Shown in pieces: positions 8,203-16,255 of a stretch of 64,000 nt of DNA (position 1 is the first letter of the stretch; the number at the start of each line of letters is the position of its first letter). The notes beneath the pieces were generated by a model. That model ran no database searches and was not told where the DNA came from. It saw only the letters and a program-made list of their open reading frames with translations. The translations under genes were made by a program, and so were the position numbers. Source of the DNA: Bacteroidota bacterium (GTDB lineage Bacteria; Bacteroidota; JABWAT01); assembly GCA_020161835.1 (NCBI GenBank), contig JAIUNL010000006.1, positions 62,001-126,000 on the forward strand, written 5' to 3'.

Positions 8203-9266
8203 CGGTTGAAAATTCCTTTAAAAACAAGATATGTCATAATTAGCGATTGTGCTAGCCAGAGAAAAATGTTAAGAATCGGGTTTTGCCCGGATGCGTTTGA
8301 AACCAAATACCGGTTCAGTGCAATCAGGCAAAGGTCAATCAGAATCAGCCACCACCAGGGAGAAAGCAAAAAAACGATCCAACTCCAATGTAACAGAAAA
8401 AGAAGAATCAAAGATCCAATTTGCGAACCACCCAGCATCTGAAGGATATTTTTTGAAAACCCTCTCAACGATTCACTGAAAGTTGAATACATCCGGCACA
8501 AGATGAGTTCATTTCCGAGCAGACAATCAACTTTGAGTTTAAGTGTTTTCATTCTGCGTACAATCCGGATGTCTTCAGCGACTGATCCTTTTTCCAATTC
8601 ATGAAAACCATGATGCAGGTAGGTTTCCCGGTCAAAAAGCATAAACTGTCCATTTGCTGCGGAAAAAGACGGAAACCTGGATTTTCTAACCAGGGGAAGG
8701 GGAAGCAGGGAAAGTAAAATGTGGTGCATGACCGGAACGACGGCTTTTTCACCTGCGGTGATCATAACCTGATCGGGGAAAACGGATAAAAGTGAAAGGC
8801 TGTGTTTTGAAAAATGGTCAGTTGCAGAGTCAATGGAGTGGGGTTTAAGAATGACATCTGCATCAATAAAAAGGAAAAAATCACCCGTTGCCTGCTGAGC
8901 AAGCTGATGACAGGCCCAGTTTTTCCCGAGCCATTCGCCTGGAAGTGGCTTTCCGGTGATGAGTTTTACCTTTGACCTGTGACGGCTGACTGCTGAAACA
9001 ATGGCAGCAGTAGAATCGGTAGATGCATCATCCAAAACCAGAATTTCGTGGATGGTATCTGGAAGTCGGAGCAGAGCATCCAGAGTTTTAGGTAATGTTT
9101 TTTCTTCGTTTCTTGCCGGGATAAGAATTGAAATTTTCCGGTTTGCTGATGCTGAAACGGGTTGAAGGTGGGTTGAACCTGAATTATTTACCCAGGCAAC
9201 CAGAACGGTAATCAGCCTGAAAAGCAGCAGAAATATTACAAAACAAAGAAGAAAAAGTTCTGTCAT
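8157..9266 (-). CDS. GT2 glycosyltransferase, probably carotenoid-specific
   Basis: A 369-residue membrane-bound family 2 glycosyltransferase. An N-terminal membrane helix (residues about 2-22) is followed by the GT-A fold: SILIPARNEEKTL, VLDDASTDST, the DxD-type motif FIDADV and an acceptor-side EDIRIVRRMK (ED plus RxxR). Two to three C-terminal hydrophobic helices follow. This architecture resembles CrtQ/CruC-like carotenoid glycosyltransferases. The ATG at 9266 overlaps the stop of the upstream acyltransferase as ATGA, which fixes the start. It sits between an acyltransferase and a CruF-like hydratase, so the likely acceptor is a hydroxylated carotenoid. The sugar cannot be told from sequence. 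Confidence 0.82.
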   Translation of the reverse strand: MTELFLLCFVIFLLLFRLITVLVAWVNNSGSTHLQPVSASANRKISILIPARNEEKTLPKTLDALLRLPDTIHEILVLDDASTDSTAAIVSAVSRHRSKVKLITGKPLPGEWLGKNWACHQLAQQATGDFFLFIDADVILKPHSIDSATDHFSKHSLSLLSVFPDQVMITAGEKAVVPVMHHILLSLLPLPLVRKSRFPSFSAANGQFMLFDRETYLHHGFHELEKGSVAEDIRIVRRMKTLKLKVDCLLGNELILCRMYSTFSESLRGFSKNILQMLGGSQIGSLILLFLLHWSWIVFLLSPWWWLILIDLCLIALNRYLVSNASGQNPILNIFLWLAQSLIMTYLVFKGIFNRWTKQLEWKGRTVSS

Positions 9267-9886
9267 CAGGTGGCCTTGAACCGACTTATCTGGGTTTGCC
9301 TGCAATAGTCATAAAAGGCCTGATACCGGTCGTTAAGTCCGGCAGAACCGTCTTTATCCTGTTTCAGGTAAATGTTCAGAGTTGGTTTCCGGTGATGACT
9401 GTAATCGGTGAACATGGCAGAGAAAATGACAGAGACCGGTTCAGTTGTTCGTTCCAGAATCCATTCGGCACCTTTTTCAAAGTGAACAGAGGTTTCATGC
9501 TGGGAATGGATGGCACCCTGAGGAAAAAAGAAAAGAACATTACCCGGCTTACTTAAAAGTTCAGCAGAAAACTTAAGAGATTCAATGGCATCTTTTGTTC
9601 CGGGTTGGATGGAAAATGCACCCACTTTGGTCATGGGTTTCCGGGTTTTGAGCTGGTCTTCAAGCATCAGAATATGAAATTTTCTGTGGAAACGGGTGCG
9701 GTTCAGGTACCAGGCGAAAAAGCCATCCCACCAGGAGATATGATTTCCGATACAGAAAACAGATTGGTTTCCGGGAAGAATATCAAGTCCGGAAATGGAA
9801 ATGTCGTGAAAATCAGACCGGAGAATCCGCCGGATGTAAAAATCCCAGATGTGTTTCCAGATTGACGAATGATCAGGGTAAATCAT
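9266..9886 (-). CDS. PlsC-like acyltransferase, probably CruD-like
   Basis: A 206-residue lysophospholipid-acyltransferase-like protein. It has the catalytic HX4D motif in NHISWWDG, a later FPQG block (FFFPQGAIHS) and an amphipathic N-terminal region suited to membrane association. Within the operon it lies between crtI and a glycosyltransferase, so it probably esterifies a fatty acid onto a carotenoid glycoside, the role of CruD in green sulfur bacteria. The start at 9886 is supported by GGGAAG a few bases upstream and gives a 14-base overlap with crtI. A phospholipid acyltransferase role cannot be excluded. Confidence 0.8.
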   Translation of the reverse strand: MIYPDHSSIWKHIWDFYIRRILRSDFHDISISGLDILPGNQSVFCIGNHISWWDGFFAWYLNRTRFHRKFHILMLEDQLKTRKPMTKVGAFSIQPGTKDAIESLKFSAELLSKPGNVLFFFPQGAIHSQHETSVHFEKGAEWILERTTEPVSVIFSAMFTDYSHHRKPTLNIYLKQDKDGSAGLNDRYQAFYDYCRQTQISRFKAT

Positions 9887-11354
9887 GATCTTCCCGAACG
9901 AGATCATCTACGATTTTGGCTGAAAGCAGAACGAGCGGAATTCCGCCACCGGGATGAACACTTCCTCCACAGAAATACAGGCCTTTGATATCCTTTGAGA
10001 AGTTTGGGTGTCTCATAAAAGCAGCAAAACGGTTATTTGAACTGTTTCCGTACAAAGCACCCATAAACGACGACGTCCGGCTTTCGATTCCTCTAGGATC
10101 CAAAACGGTTTCCGAAAGAATTTGGGGCTCAATGGGTTCACCCAGATTCAGTTCAAGAATAGACAGAATTGATTTCCGTGCGTGATGAACAAGTTTGTCC
10201 CAATCCTGACCCCGATTGTGCGGAACATTGATCATAACAAACCAGTTTTCTTTTCCTGCGGGGGCATCAGCGGGATTTCGTTTTGAGCTGATGTAAACGT
10301 AAACGGTTGGCTGATCAAAAACTTCAAACCGGTCGAAAAGGAATTCAAATTCCTTTTGATAATCCGGTGAAAATAAAATATTGTGCAAATCTAGTTTTGG
10401 AAATGATTTATTCATTGCCCAGTAGAAAATAAGTGCTGAACTCGATTTTGGCTGATTCAAAGTTCGTTCAGGCCAGATCTGATCAGGAAGCAAGTTGTGA
10501 TAGGTATAATGAATATCCATGTTGGAAACAATGACATCAGCCACTTCATAATTACCCTTGACCAGAACAGATTTTACCGTTCCGTTTTCAGCAATAATCC
10601 GTTCTACTTTCGAGTTAAGTTCAATTTTCACTCCCGTTTCCTCAGCAAGTTTTGTAAGCGCTGAGGAAATTCCGATCATTCCGTTTTTTGGGAAAAAGGC
10701 GCCACGGCTATGTTCAAGATGGGGAATGATGTTCAGGGTTGCCGGTGCCTGATAGGGATTTGATCCGTTATAAGTGGCATACCGGGAAAAAAGCTGAATG
10801 GTTTTTGGATCTTTGAATGAAGCTCTGATAGCCGTAATCATGGTTCTTGCTGTATCGATTTCAGGAAGATGAACCAGGGCATTCCATGCGGTTTTGTTGG
10901 TATAGGTTGACAAGCGGTGCAAAGACCGTTTCATAAACAGTTCAGAAGTCAGCTCGAAAATCCGGCCGGCCTTCGTAAGGAATTTGTGAACCGATTCAGC
11001 CGAATCAGTTGTTTTTTCTTCAATTTCCTTTGCGAATTTATCGGGATCACTCCATGCTGTAAGTGTTGTTCCGTCGGGGAAAAAATAGTTGCATGTAACC
11101 GGAAGCTGTTCCGTTTCAATATAATCTGAAGGACTTTTTCCTGTGAGACGAAAAAGATCGTCAACAAGTTCAGGCATGGTAAACAAACTCGGACCTGCAT
11201 CAAACCGGAATCCGTCACGGTGGAATTCTGTAGCTTTCCCACCCGTGTACGTGTTTGATTCGTAAACGGTAACCTCAAATCCCCTGAGTCTCAGACGGAT
11301 GGCTGTTGCAAGTCCGGCAAGACCGGCACCAATAACAATTGCTTTTTTTGACAT
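9873..11354 (-). CDS. crtI: Phytoene desaturase CrtI
   Basis: An FAD-dependent desaturase/isomerase that converts phytoene to lycopene. The 493-residue protein opens with the dinucleotide-binding fold AIVIGAGLAGLATAIRL and GGKATEF, followed by FDAGPSLFTMPEL. The C-terminal block CGGSVHPGGGIPLVLLSAK is the CrtI FAD-binding signature. Length is normal. The start was placed at 11354 (ATGTCAAAAAAAG), where the flavin fold begins as in homologues. It sits between the lycopene cyclase gene (54 bases upstream) and the acyltransferase (overlapping). A gamma-carotene desaturase activity is possible but not readable. Confidence 0.93.
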   Translation of the reverse strand: MSKKAIVIGAGLAGLATAIRLRLRGFEVTVYESNTYTGGKATEFHRDGFRFDAGPSLFTMPELVDDLFRLTGKSPSDYIETEQLPVTCNYFFPDGTTLTAWSDPDKFAKEIEEKTTDSAESVHKFLTKAGRIFELTSELFMKRSLHRLSTYTNKTAWNALVHLPEIDTARTMITAIRASFKDPKTIQLFSRYATYNGSNPYQAPATLNIIPHLEHSRGAFFPKNGMIGISSALTKLAEETGVKIELNSKVERIIAENGTVKSVLVKGNYEVADVIVSNMDIHYTYHNLLPDQIWPERTLNQPKSSSALIFYWAMNKSFPKLDLHNILFSPDYQKEFEFLFDRFEVFDQPTVYVYISSKRNPADAPAGKENWFVMINVPHNRGQDWDKLVHHARKSILSILELNLGEPIEPQILSETVLDPRGIESRTSSFMGALYGNSSNNRFAAFMRHPNFSKDIKGLYFCGGSVHPGGGIPLVLLSAKIVDDLVREDHDLP

Positions 11355-11408
11355 GATTTCCGGCAATCTCCGGCGTTTAATAACAGGAATTGTTCTTAAA
11401 TTAATAAA

Positions 11409-12125
11409 TTACTTTGCATTTTCCCTGCGTTCCCTGCGTCTCTGCGTTGAACTTATTTTCCCTCTAAAATACTCAAAAAAGGCTACATTCATGAGTAGTA
11501 AAAGCAAAGAATAAAAAGTGTCTTCAACCGGGATTGTTCCCATCCGGATTCCCAGATTTTCTGCATCATTATACCACACCACCGGCAGAGAAGTGAGAAT
11601 TCCGTTTACAATGAAAAATGGGATGAGATGAACGAGAAACATGACCAGAAAATGCCCAAGCCATTTGGGTTTCATCATCAGGGTAGCAAAGAGAAGTCCG
11701 CCACCTGTTAACGACAGTTTGATAAAGGTGTAAGCTTTATCAGTATTAAAAAGTCCAATAAGAAGTAAGGCAATACCAAGTACTGTAAACCCGGTTTGTG
11801 CCTGCTTGTTGATGTTTAAATCTGGCAGGTAAAATTTAACCAGTTCATAAATGAACAAACAGGCAAAGGGTACGGTAATGAAAAAAAGAATTTCTTCAAC
11901 CGGGAGCGGACCCATATAAAATTTTGTCAGGTAAACCGGATTAAATCCCCAAACCCCATCAAGAGTAAAGAGATAATCCCAAATCAGGAAAAAAGATCCG
12001 GTTAAAAGAATACCGGGAATAACTGCAGGCCAGAATCTGACAAAACGGATTTGTTTCTCAAATGAAAAAAGGACGGGAAAAAGAATGGTTCCGATATTGA
12101 GAAGAAGATAGGTATAATCACTCAT
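11409..12125 (-). CDS. Lycopene cyclase, fused CrtYcd-type
   Basis: A 238-residue membrane protein with two lycopene-cyclase-domain repeats, the fused form of actinobacterial CrtYc/CrtYd also known in haloarchaea, fungi and Bacteroidota. The repeats are marked by PLPVEEILFF and TIPVEDTFYS, and about seven hydrophobic helices are visible. It closes one or both psi ends of lycopene; a CruF-like hydratase in the operon suggests one end stays open. The start at 12125 overlaps the upstream stop as ATGA. The last residues (STQRRRERREN) are highly basic and are encoded by a low-complexity repeat of the type otherwise seen between genes, so the tail looks like a recent replacement. Confidence 0.85.
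   Translation of the reverse strand: MSDYTYLLLNIGTILFPVLFSFEKQIRFVRFWPAVIPGILLTGSFFLIWDYLFTLDGVWGFNPVYLTKFYMGPLPVEEILFFITVPFACLFIYELVKFYLPDLNINKQAQTGFTVLGIALLLIGLFNTDKAYTFIKLSLTGGGLLFATLMMKPKWLGHFLVMFLVHLIPFFIVNGILTSLPVVWYNDAENLGIRMGTIPVEDTFYSLLLLLMNVAFFEYFRGKISSTQRRRERRENAK
11418..11456. repeat. TCTCTGCGTT-type low-complexity repeat inside the cyclase 3' end
   Basis: Degenerate direct copies (CCCTGCGTT, CCCTGCGTC, TCTGCGTTG) occur side by side at the end of the cyclase gene. Short tandem sequences of this style are usually intergenic. Here the repeat is translated and supplies the Arg-rich C-terminus. Confidence 0.65.
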
Positions 12126-12661
12126 TTGATTTGCCTGAGTAAGGTTTCCTCTGAAGGTGAACACCGTCCGGATTCAAGCAAAAAACGGATCACATTTTTT
12201 TTAAGTTGAGGATCCTGTGCTTCTTTCCCTGATTTAAGTCCGGCAAGAATGACTTTCCTGTCAGCTTCAAGATCAGTACTTCTGTTCAAAAAGCCCGGTA
12301 GATGATGTTGCCAGGTGAACCGAAGAAACCTGATTTCAATATTATCAGGATCCATTGAAACTGCTTTTTTCATGGTTTCTGATCCCATATCCAGCCAATC
12401 CAGTTTTTTAACCGGATTCCAGACATGTTTCCCCATCAGTGCCTGTGCAGCTGCTTTGTAAGCCAGTTCAATAGCACTTGGTTTTTCAATAGCTGACATC
12501 TTTTTAAGAAAAGATTCAGTCAGGTCCTGATTTTTGACACCCAGATAAAACTGTTTTCTCATTTCGGTAAGTGAAAGATCTTCAGCAATTGCTGTTATAG
12601 GTGAGAAGGAAATTGAAAGAGCCAGAACCGTAAAAATGAGGAAAGTCTGAAAGGGTGTCAT
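12122..12661 (-). CDS. Exported helical protein of unknown function in the carotenoid operon
   Basis: A 179-residue protein. Residues 1-27 form a signal peptide or anchor (FLIFTVLALSISFSP). The rest is helical, with alternating Leu/Ala and a stretch (IELAYKAAAQALMGKH, then SMDPDNIEIRFLR) that reads like a degenerate TPR pair. I do not recognise a named family. The start at 12661 was chosen because the longer frame overlaps crtB and lacks a signal sequence. Its stop overlaps the cyclase start as ATGA, so it is translationally coupled. The position between crtB and the cyclase gene suggests a helper or assembly role, which is inference only. Confidence 0.65.
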   Translation of the reverse strand: MTPFQTFLIFTVLALSISFSPITAIAEDLSLTEMRKQFYLGVKNQDLTESFLKKMSAIEKPSAIELAYKAAAQALMGKHVWNPVKKLDWLDMGSETMKKAVSMDPDNIEIRFLRFTWQHHLPGFLNRSTDLEADRKVILAGLKSGKEAQDPQLKKNVIRFLLESGRCSPSEETLLRQIK

Positions 12662-12695
12662 AGAAGAAAAATCGTGTAAAGTTGGCGAAATTGTT

Positions 12696-13538
12696 TTAAA
12701 CAAGTCCCATCCGGGTCCTGAAATAGGCAAGAGGAATAATAGCAATTTTTTCAGGGTCGGGTACCCGGATTCTGCTGTGCATGACATCAGCTGGAGATGC
12801 TTTTTTAAGTCTGCGGAACAAACTCATATAAAGTAGATAGGCAAGGTAAACGCCAAGTTTTGCCTCACCGGGTAATTTCTTTATTCCTTCGTAGGCATGA
12901 TTCATGTCACGGGCGATATCAGCTTCAATTTCCCTTTTTGTTTTCTCATCGAAATTAACCTGAAAATTCACGTCTGGGAAATAAGTTCTTCCACGATCCT
13001 GGTAATCATCTTTTAAATCCCGCAGAAAATTAATTTTCTGGAAGGCTGCACCAAGGCTTCTTGCATTGGGTTTCAGATGGTCATACTTAACCGAATCACC
13101 TTCACAGAAGACTCTGAGGCACATCAGACCCACAACTTCCGCTGAGCCATAAATATATTCCTGATAGCCATTTGGGTTATAATTCGTCTTTTCAAGATCC
13201 ATTTCCATGCTGTCAAGAAAAGCATTGATCAGTTCGTGATCTACGCCGTATTTGTTAACAACTTCCTGAAAGGCATCGAGAACCGGATTTAAATGAATTT
13301 TTTGGCTGATGGCTTTGAAGGTTTCATCCCGGAATTCCTGAAAAAGACGGGGCTTATCAAACTCATGAAAAGTATCTACTATCTCATCAGCATATCTGAC
13401 GTAGGCATAAATTCCGTATATCGGGTTCCGGAATTTCTTCGAAAAGGCAAGAATTCCCATACTGAAGGAAGTCGAATACCTTCGGGTAATCATCTTGCTG
13501 CATTCAAAATTGGTTTGACGGTAGAGTGATAGTGACAT
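12696..13538 (-). CDS. crtB: Phytoene synthase CrtB
   Basis: Condenses two geranylgeranyl diphosphates to phytoene, the first committed step of C40 carotenoids. The 280-residue protein has both Asp-rich Mg-diphosphate motifs: DEIVD (51-55) after YAYVRYA, and DLKDD (174-178) followed by YQDRGRTYFP. The start at 13538 matches the family N-terminus; the longer frame adds a sequence with no homologous look. It is the first gene of the minus-strand carotenoid operon and is divergent from the arginine cluster, so the roughly 350 bases between crtB and argC hold promoters for both. Confidence 0.93.
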   Translation of the reverse strand: MSLSLYRQTNFECSKMITRRYSTSFSMGILAFSKKFRNPIYGIYAYVRYADEIVDTFHEFDKPRLFQEFRDETFKAISQKIHLNPVLDAFQEVVNKYGVDHELINAFLDSMEMDLEKTNYNPNGYQEYIYGSAEVVGLMCLRVFCEGDSVKYDHLKPNARSLGAAFQKINFLRDLKDDYQDRGRTYFPDVNFQVNFDEKTKREIEADIARDMNHAYEGIKKLPGEAKLGVYLAYLLYMSLFRRLKKASPADVMHSRIRVPDPEKIAIIPLAYFRTRMGLV

Positions 13539-13682
13539 GGTTCCATGAAATATTTCACATCTAAACACACTTTTTTGTGGTCCTTGTTCCTGAGTGAGTT
13601 GAAGAAATGGGAAAAAACTTCTCAATATGCCCAATAGAAAAAAATGATAAATGTATTAATATGCAAAATTATGTATAAATAG

Positions 13683-13714
13683 TTTGACTTTTGTGGTCCG
13701 GTTGACTAGCTTTG
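13683..13714 (+). promoter_or_regulatory. Bacteroidota-type promoter ahead of the arginine cluster
   Basis: TTTG at 13683-13686 and TAGCTTTG at 13707-13714 are separated by 20 bases, matching the Bacteroidota sigma-factor consensus TTTG/TAnnTTTG. Transcription would start close to 13721, almost at the ATG of the mini-ORF at 13722. The same arrangement with the same spacing occurs at 43753-43784. Confidence 0.6.
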
Positions 13715-13721
13715 CATCATC

Positions 13722-13823
13722 ATGACCAAAGAACTCTTCACTTCATTCATCCCGGTAAATCTCTTCTCCCCAATGGGAAGGATTCAGACCAGTCTTCTCT
13801 CCCGACGCCCCCGACGGGCTTAA
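13722..13823 (+). CDS. Candidate leader peptide with clustered arginine codons before argC
   Basis: A 33-codon open frame (M-T-K-E-L-F... ending S-R-R-P-R-R-A) lies between the promoter-like motif and argC. Four arginine codons (CGA, CGC, CGA, CGG) fall within five codons just before the terminal Ala codon and stop. No ribosome binding site is visible, but the ATG falls at the predicted transcription start, so leaderless translation is conceivable. Leader peptides rich in the end-product amino acid are a known way to sense charged tRNA. No terminator hairpin with a T run is visible in the 64 bases between its stop and argC, which weakens a classical attenuation model. Treat as a hypothesis. 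Confidence 0.35.
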   Translation: MTKELFTSFIPVNLFSPMGRIQTSLLSRRPRRA

Positions 13824-13887
13824 TTTATATTCCTATCAATTAGTGACACCAGATAACACCCCTTTTAAAGATAAGGATAAATTTGCC

Positions 13888-14922
13888 ATGATTTCCGTTG
13901 GAATTATCGGTTGCAGTGGATATACCGGAAAAAAGCTTACAGAATATTGCTCGAACCACCCAAAGGTTAAAAAATTAAAGTTGTATAGTTATGCATCTGC
14001 CGGTCAGGATTTGTGGACTATTGCACCTGAGTTCCATGGTGTGATTGCAAATCTGCCGGTTGAACATTCTTCTGATCTTGATTTGTCGCTTGATGTTTAC
14101 TTTACAGCTCTTCCGCACGGCGAATCCATTAAGGTAATTCCCAATCTGATTGAGCAGGGAAAAGTGGTCATTGATCTCTCAGGTGACTTCCGGCTTGATG
14201 ATGCGAAACTCTATGAAAAATGGTATCACTTTACCCATGCAGCACCTGAATTTCTTTCAGAAAAGATTTATGGACTTGCAGACTGGAAAGAAACCACCTA
14301 CACCGGAAAAAAGCTGATTTCAAATCCGGGTTGCTACCCAACGGTTTCGTTGCTTTCGATTCTTCCGATTGTAAAAGAATTTGCTGATGATATTCTTACG
14401 GTTTCAACAGTTGCCTATTCGGGAACATCAGGTGCCGGGAAGTCGGCCAATGCAGACTTACTTCTTTCTGAAATGGACGGAAATGCCAGAGCATACAATC
14501 TGCATCATCACCGTCATGAACCCGAAATTCTTCAGTCGCTGAACAAGGACGGATTTATTTCCCCCTTTTCCTTTTCAACTCATTTGCTTCCGGTTGCAGT
14601 GGGCATGTATGCAACCACCAATATTTTTACCCGGAAGGCAATTGACCCGGATCAGGTGAAAAAAGTATTTGCATCCGCTTATGAAAATGCGCCTTTTGTT
14701 AGAATGAGAGATCAGGCACCCCAGTTAAAGTGGGTGGTTGGATCGAATTTCTGCGATCTGAATGTCTCGGTAAAAGGGAATTCGATCATTGTAACCGGCG
14801 CCATCGACAATTTAATCAAAGGGGCCTCTGGTCAGGCCATCCAGAATATGAACAATTACTTCGGCTGGACTCCGTCACTCGGACTTCTGCCTTCGGAGGT
14901 TAACCATGTATCAGTTTATTGA
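13888..14922 (+). CDS. argC: N-acetyl-gamma-glutamyl-phosphate reductase ArgC
   Basis: NADPH-dependent reduction of N-acetylglutamyl phosphate to the semialdehyde, third step of arginine synthesis. The 344-residue protein opens with VGIIGCSGYTGKKL (nucleotide-binding) and contains SNPGCYPT, the loop with the catalytic Cys, plus the GTSGAGKSA segment. The ATG at 13888 was preferred to an in-frame GTG at 13843 because homologues start at the glycine-rich loop and GATAAGGATAA lies upstream. Its last 17 bases overlap argJ, so the two are translationally linked. Confidence 0.93.
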   Translation: MISVGIIGCSGYTGKKLTEYCSNHPKVKKLKLYSYASAGQDLWTIAPEFHGVIANLPVEHSSDLDLSLDVYFTALPHGESIKVIPNLIEQGKVVIDLSGDFRLDDAKLYEKWYHFTHAAPEFLSEKIYGLADWKETTYTGKKLISNPGCYPTVSLLSILPIVKEFADDILTVSTVAYSGTSGAGKSANADLLLSEMDGNARAYNLHHHRHEPEILQSLNKDGFISPFSFSTHLLPVAVGMYATTNIFTRKAIDPDQVKKVFASAYENAPFVRMRDQAPQLKWVVGSNFCDLNVSVKGNSIIVTGAIDNLIKGASGQAIQNMNNYFGWTPSLGLLPSEVNHVSVY

Positions 14923-16111
14923 AAACGGAACCATCACATCTGTTAAAGGTTTCCAGGCTGCCGGAATTTATTGCGGCATCAAAAAGAAAAAACGGGATCT
15001 CGCACTTATTTATTCCCCCGTTGAATGTACGGTTGCCGGAACGTTTACACTGAATAAAGTAAAAGCTGCACCGCTGCTGGTTTCTCAGGCCATTATCAAA
15101 GCTGGTGGAAAAGTCAAAGCCATTCTGATCAATTCGGGAAATGCCAATGCCTGTACCGGTGAGCCGGGACATCAGGATGCTCTGGATTCACAAGCCTGGG
15201 TTGCTGCAGAACTTGGGATTGACCCGAAGGAAGTTCTGGTTTCATCAACCGGTGTGATCGGACAAAGATTGCCAATGCCTGTACTGAAACAGGGAATAAA
15301 AGATATCGTGCCGATTGTGTCGCCTATCGGCGGATATGATGCTGCTGAAGCGATCATGACAACTGATACCAAAGACAAACAGTTTGCCGTTGAAATTCAA
15401 ACCTCAGCCGGATCGATCACCATTGGCGGAATCTGCAAAGGATCAGGAATGATCATGCCGAATATGGCAACCATGCTTGGCTTCCTGACGACCGATGCAG
15501 TCATCGATAACCAGCTGATTAAAGATCTGCTTCTTGAAGCCGTAACTCATTCCTTCAATAAAATTACCGTTGATGGGGATACCAGTACAAATGATATGGT
15601 CGTCCTGATGGCAAATGGTGCTTCGGGGATTGAAGTGGTTCCCGGAACTGAAGTTTACACTGAATTTAAAGCGGGTTTAATGGGATTAACCCGGGAAATG
15701 GCTAAAGCCATTATTATTGATGGTGAAGGTGCCACCAAATTTGTTGAGGTTTTTGTTTCGGGTGCACATTCTGCTGAAGATGCTGATAAAATTGCCAAAA
15801 CCATTTGTAACTCACCACTGGTTAAAACTGCCATTCACGGTCAGGATGCCAACTGGGGCCGGATTATTTCAGCTGCCGGTTATTCAGGTGCAGAATTTGA
15901 TCCTGCTGAAGTTTCCATTTATTTCGACGACTTAGCCATTTTTCTTCCCAACTACCGGATTGTTCTCGATGAAGAAGAAGCTTTGAAAAGACTTTCCAAA
16001 ACGGAAATGAAAATCACCATCAACGTGGGTCATGGTCCGTTTTCAACGACCTGGTACACCTGTGATTTTTCAACTGAATATATTCATATCAATGCGGATT
16101 ACAGGAGCTGA
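14906..16111 (+). CDS. argJ: Glutamate N-acetyltransferase/ornithine acetyltransferase ArgJ
   Basis: Recycles the acetyl group from N-acetylornithine to glutamate; bifunctional forms also use acetyl-CoA. The 401-residue precursor has the autocleavage site in MPNMATMLGF, where the Thr becomes the N-terminal nucleophile of the beta chain, plus NSGNANACTG and DGDTSTNDM. Length is typical. ArgJ means the pathway uses the cyclic acetyl route, so a separate argE is not needed. The gene overlaps argC. Immediately after its stop begins an 11-copy heptamer repeat. Confidence 0.93.
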   Translation: MYQFIENGTITSVKGFQAAGIYCGIKKKKRDLALIYSPVECTVAGTFTLNKVKAAPLLVSQAIIKAGGKVKAILINSGNANACTGEPGHQDALDSQAWVAAELGIDPKEVLVSSTGVIGQRLPMPVLKQGIKDIVPIVSPIGGYDAAEAIMTTDTKDKQFAVEIQTSAGSITIGGICKGSGMIMPNMATMLGFLTTDAVIDNQLIKDLLLEAVTHSFNKITVDGDTSTNDMVVLMANGASGIEVVPGTEVYTEFKAGLMGLTREMAKAIIIDGEGATKFVEVFVSGAHSAEDADKIAKTICNSPLVKTAIHGQDANWGRIISAAGYSGAEFDPAEVSIYFDDLAIFLPNYRIVLDEEEALKRLSKTEMKITINVGHGPFSTTWYTCDFSTEYIHINADYRS

Positions 16112-16119
16112 GGGAAGAA

Positions 16120-16196
16120 GGTAGTAGGTAGTAGGTAGTAGGTAGTAGGTAGTAGGTAGTAGGTAGTAGGTAGTAGGTAGTAGGTAGTAGGTAGTA
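16120..16196 (+). repeat. (GGTAGTA)11 heptamer array, left arm of the cassette
   Basis: Eleven perfect tandem copies of GGTAGTA fill 77 bases directly after argJ. The complementary sequence TACTACC recurs, more degenerate, at 16637-16670 beyond the four-helix-bundle gene, so the two arrays are inverted relative to each other and could pair in DNA or RNA. Confidence 0.95.
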
Positions 16197-16255
16197 AAAT
16201 ACAGATAAGTAAAGTAAATACAATGCTTTATAAATCAAATAAATGAATTGGGAAA

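Noticed and set aside
13655..13680. ARG box upstream of argC
   Set aside because: The AT-rich sequence has only weak dyad symmetry and does not match the TGAAT-type half-sites well enough to call.
13843..13887. GTG start adding 15 residues to ArgC
   Set aside because: ArgC proteins start at the glycine-rich loop, and a better ribosome binding site precedes the ATG at 13888.
16120..16196. Heptamer array as a CRISPR
   Set aside because: The copies are directly adjacent 7-base units with no spacers, and no cas genes are nearby.
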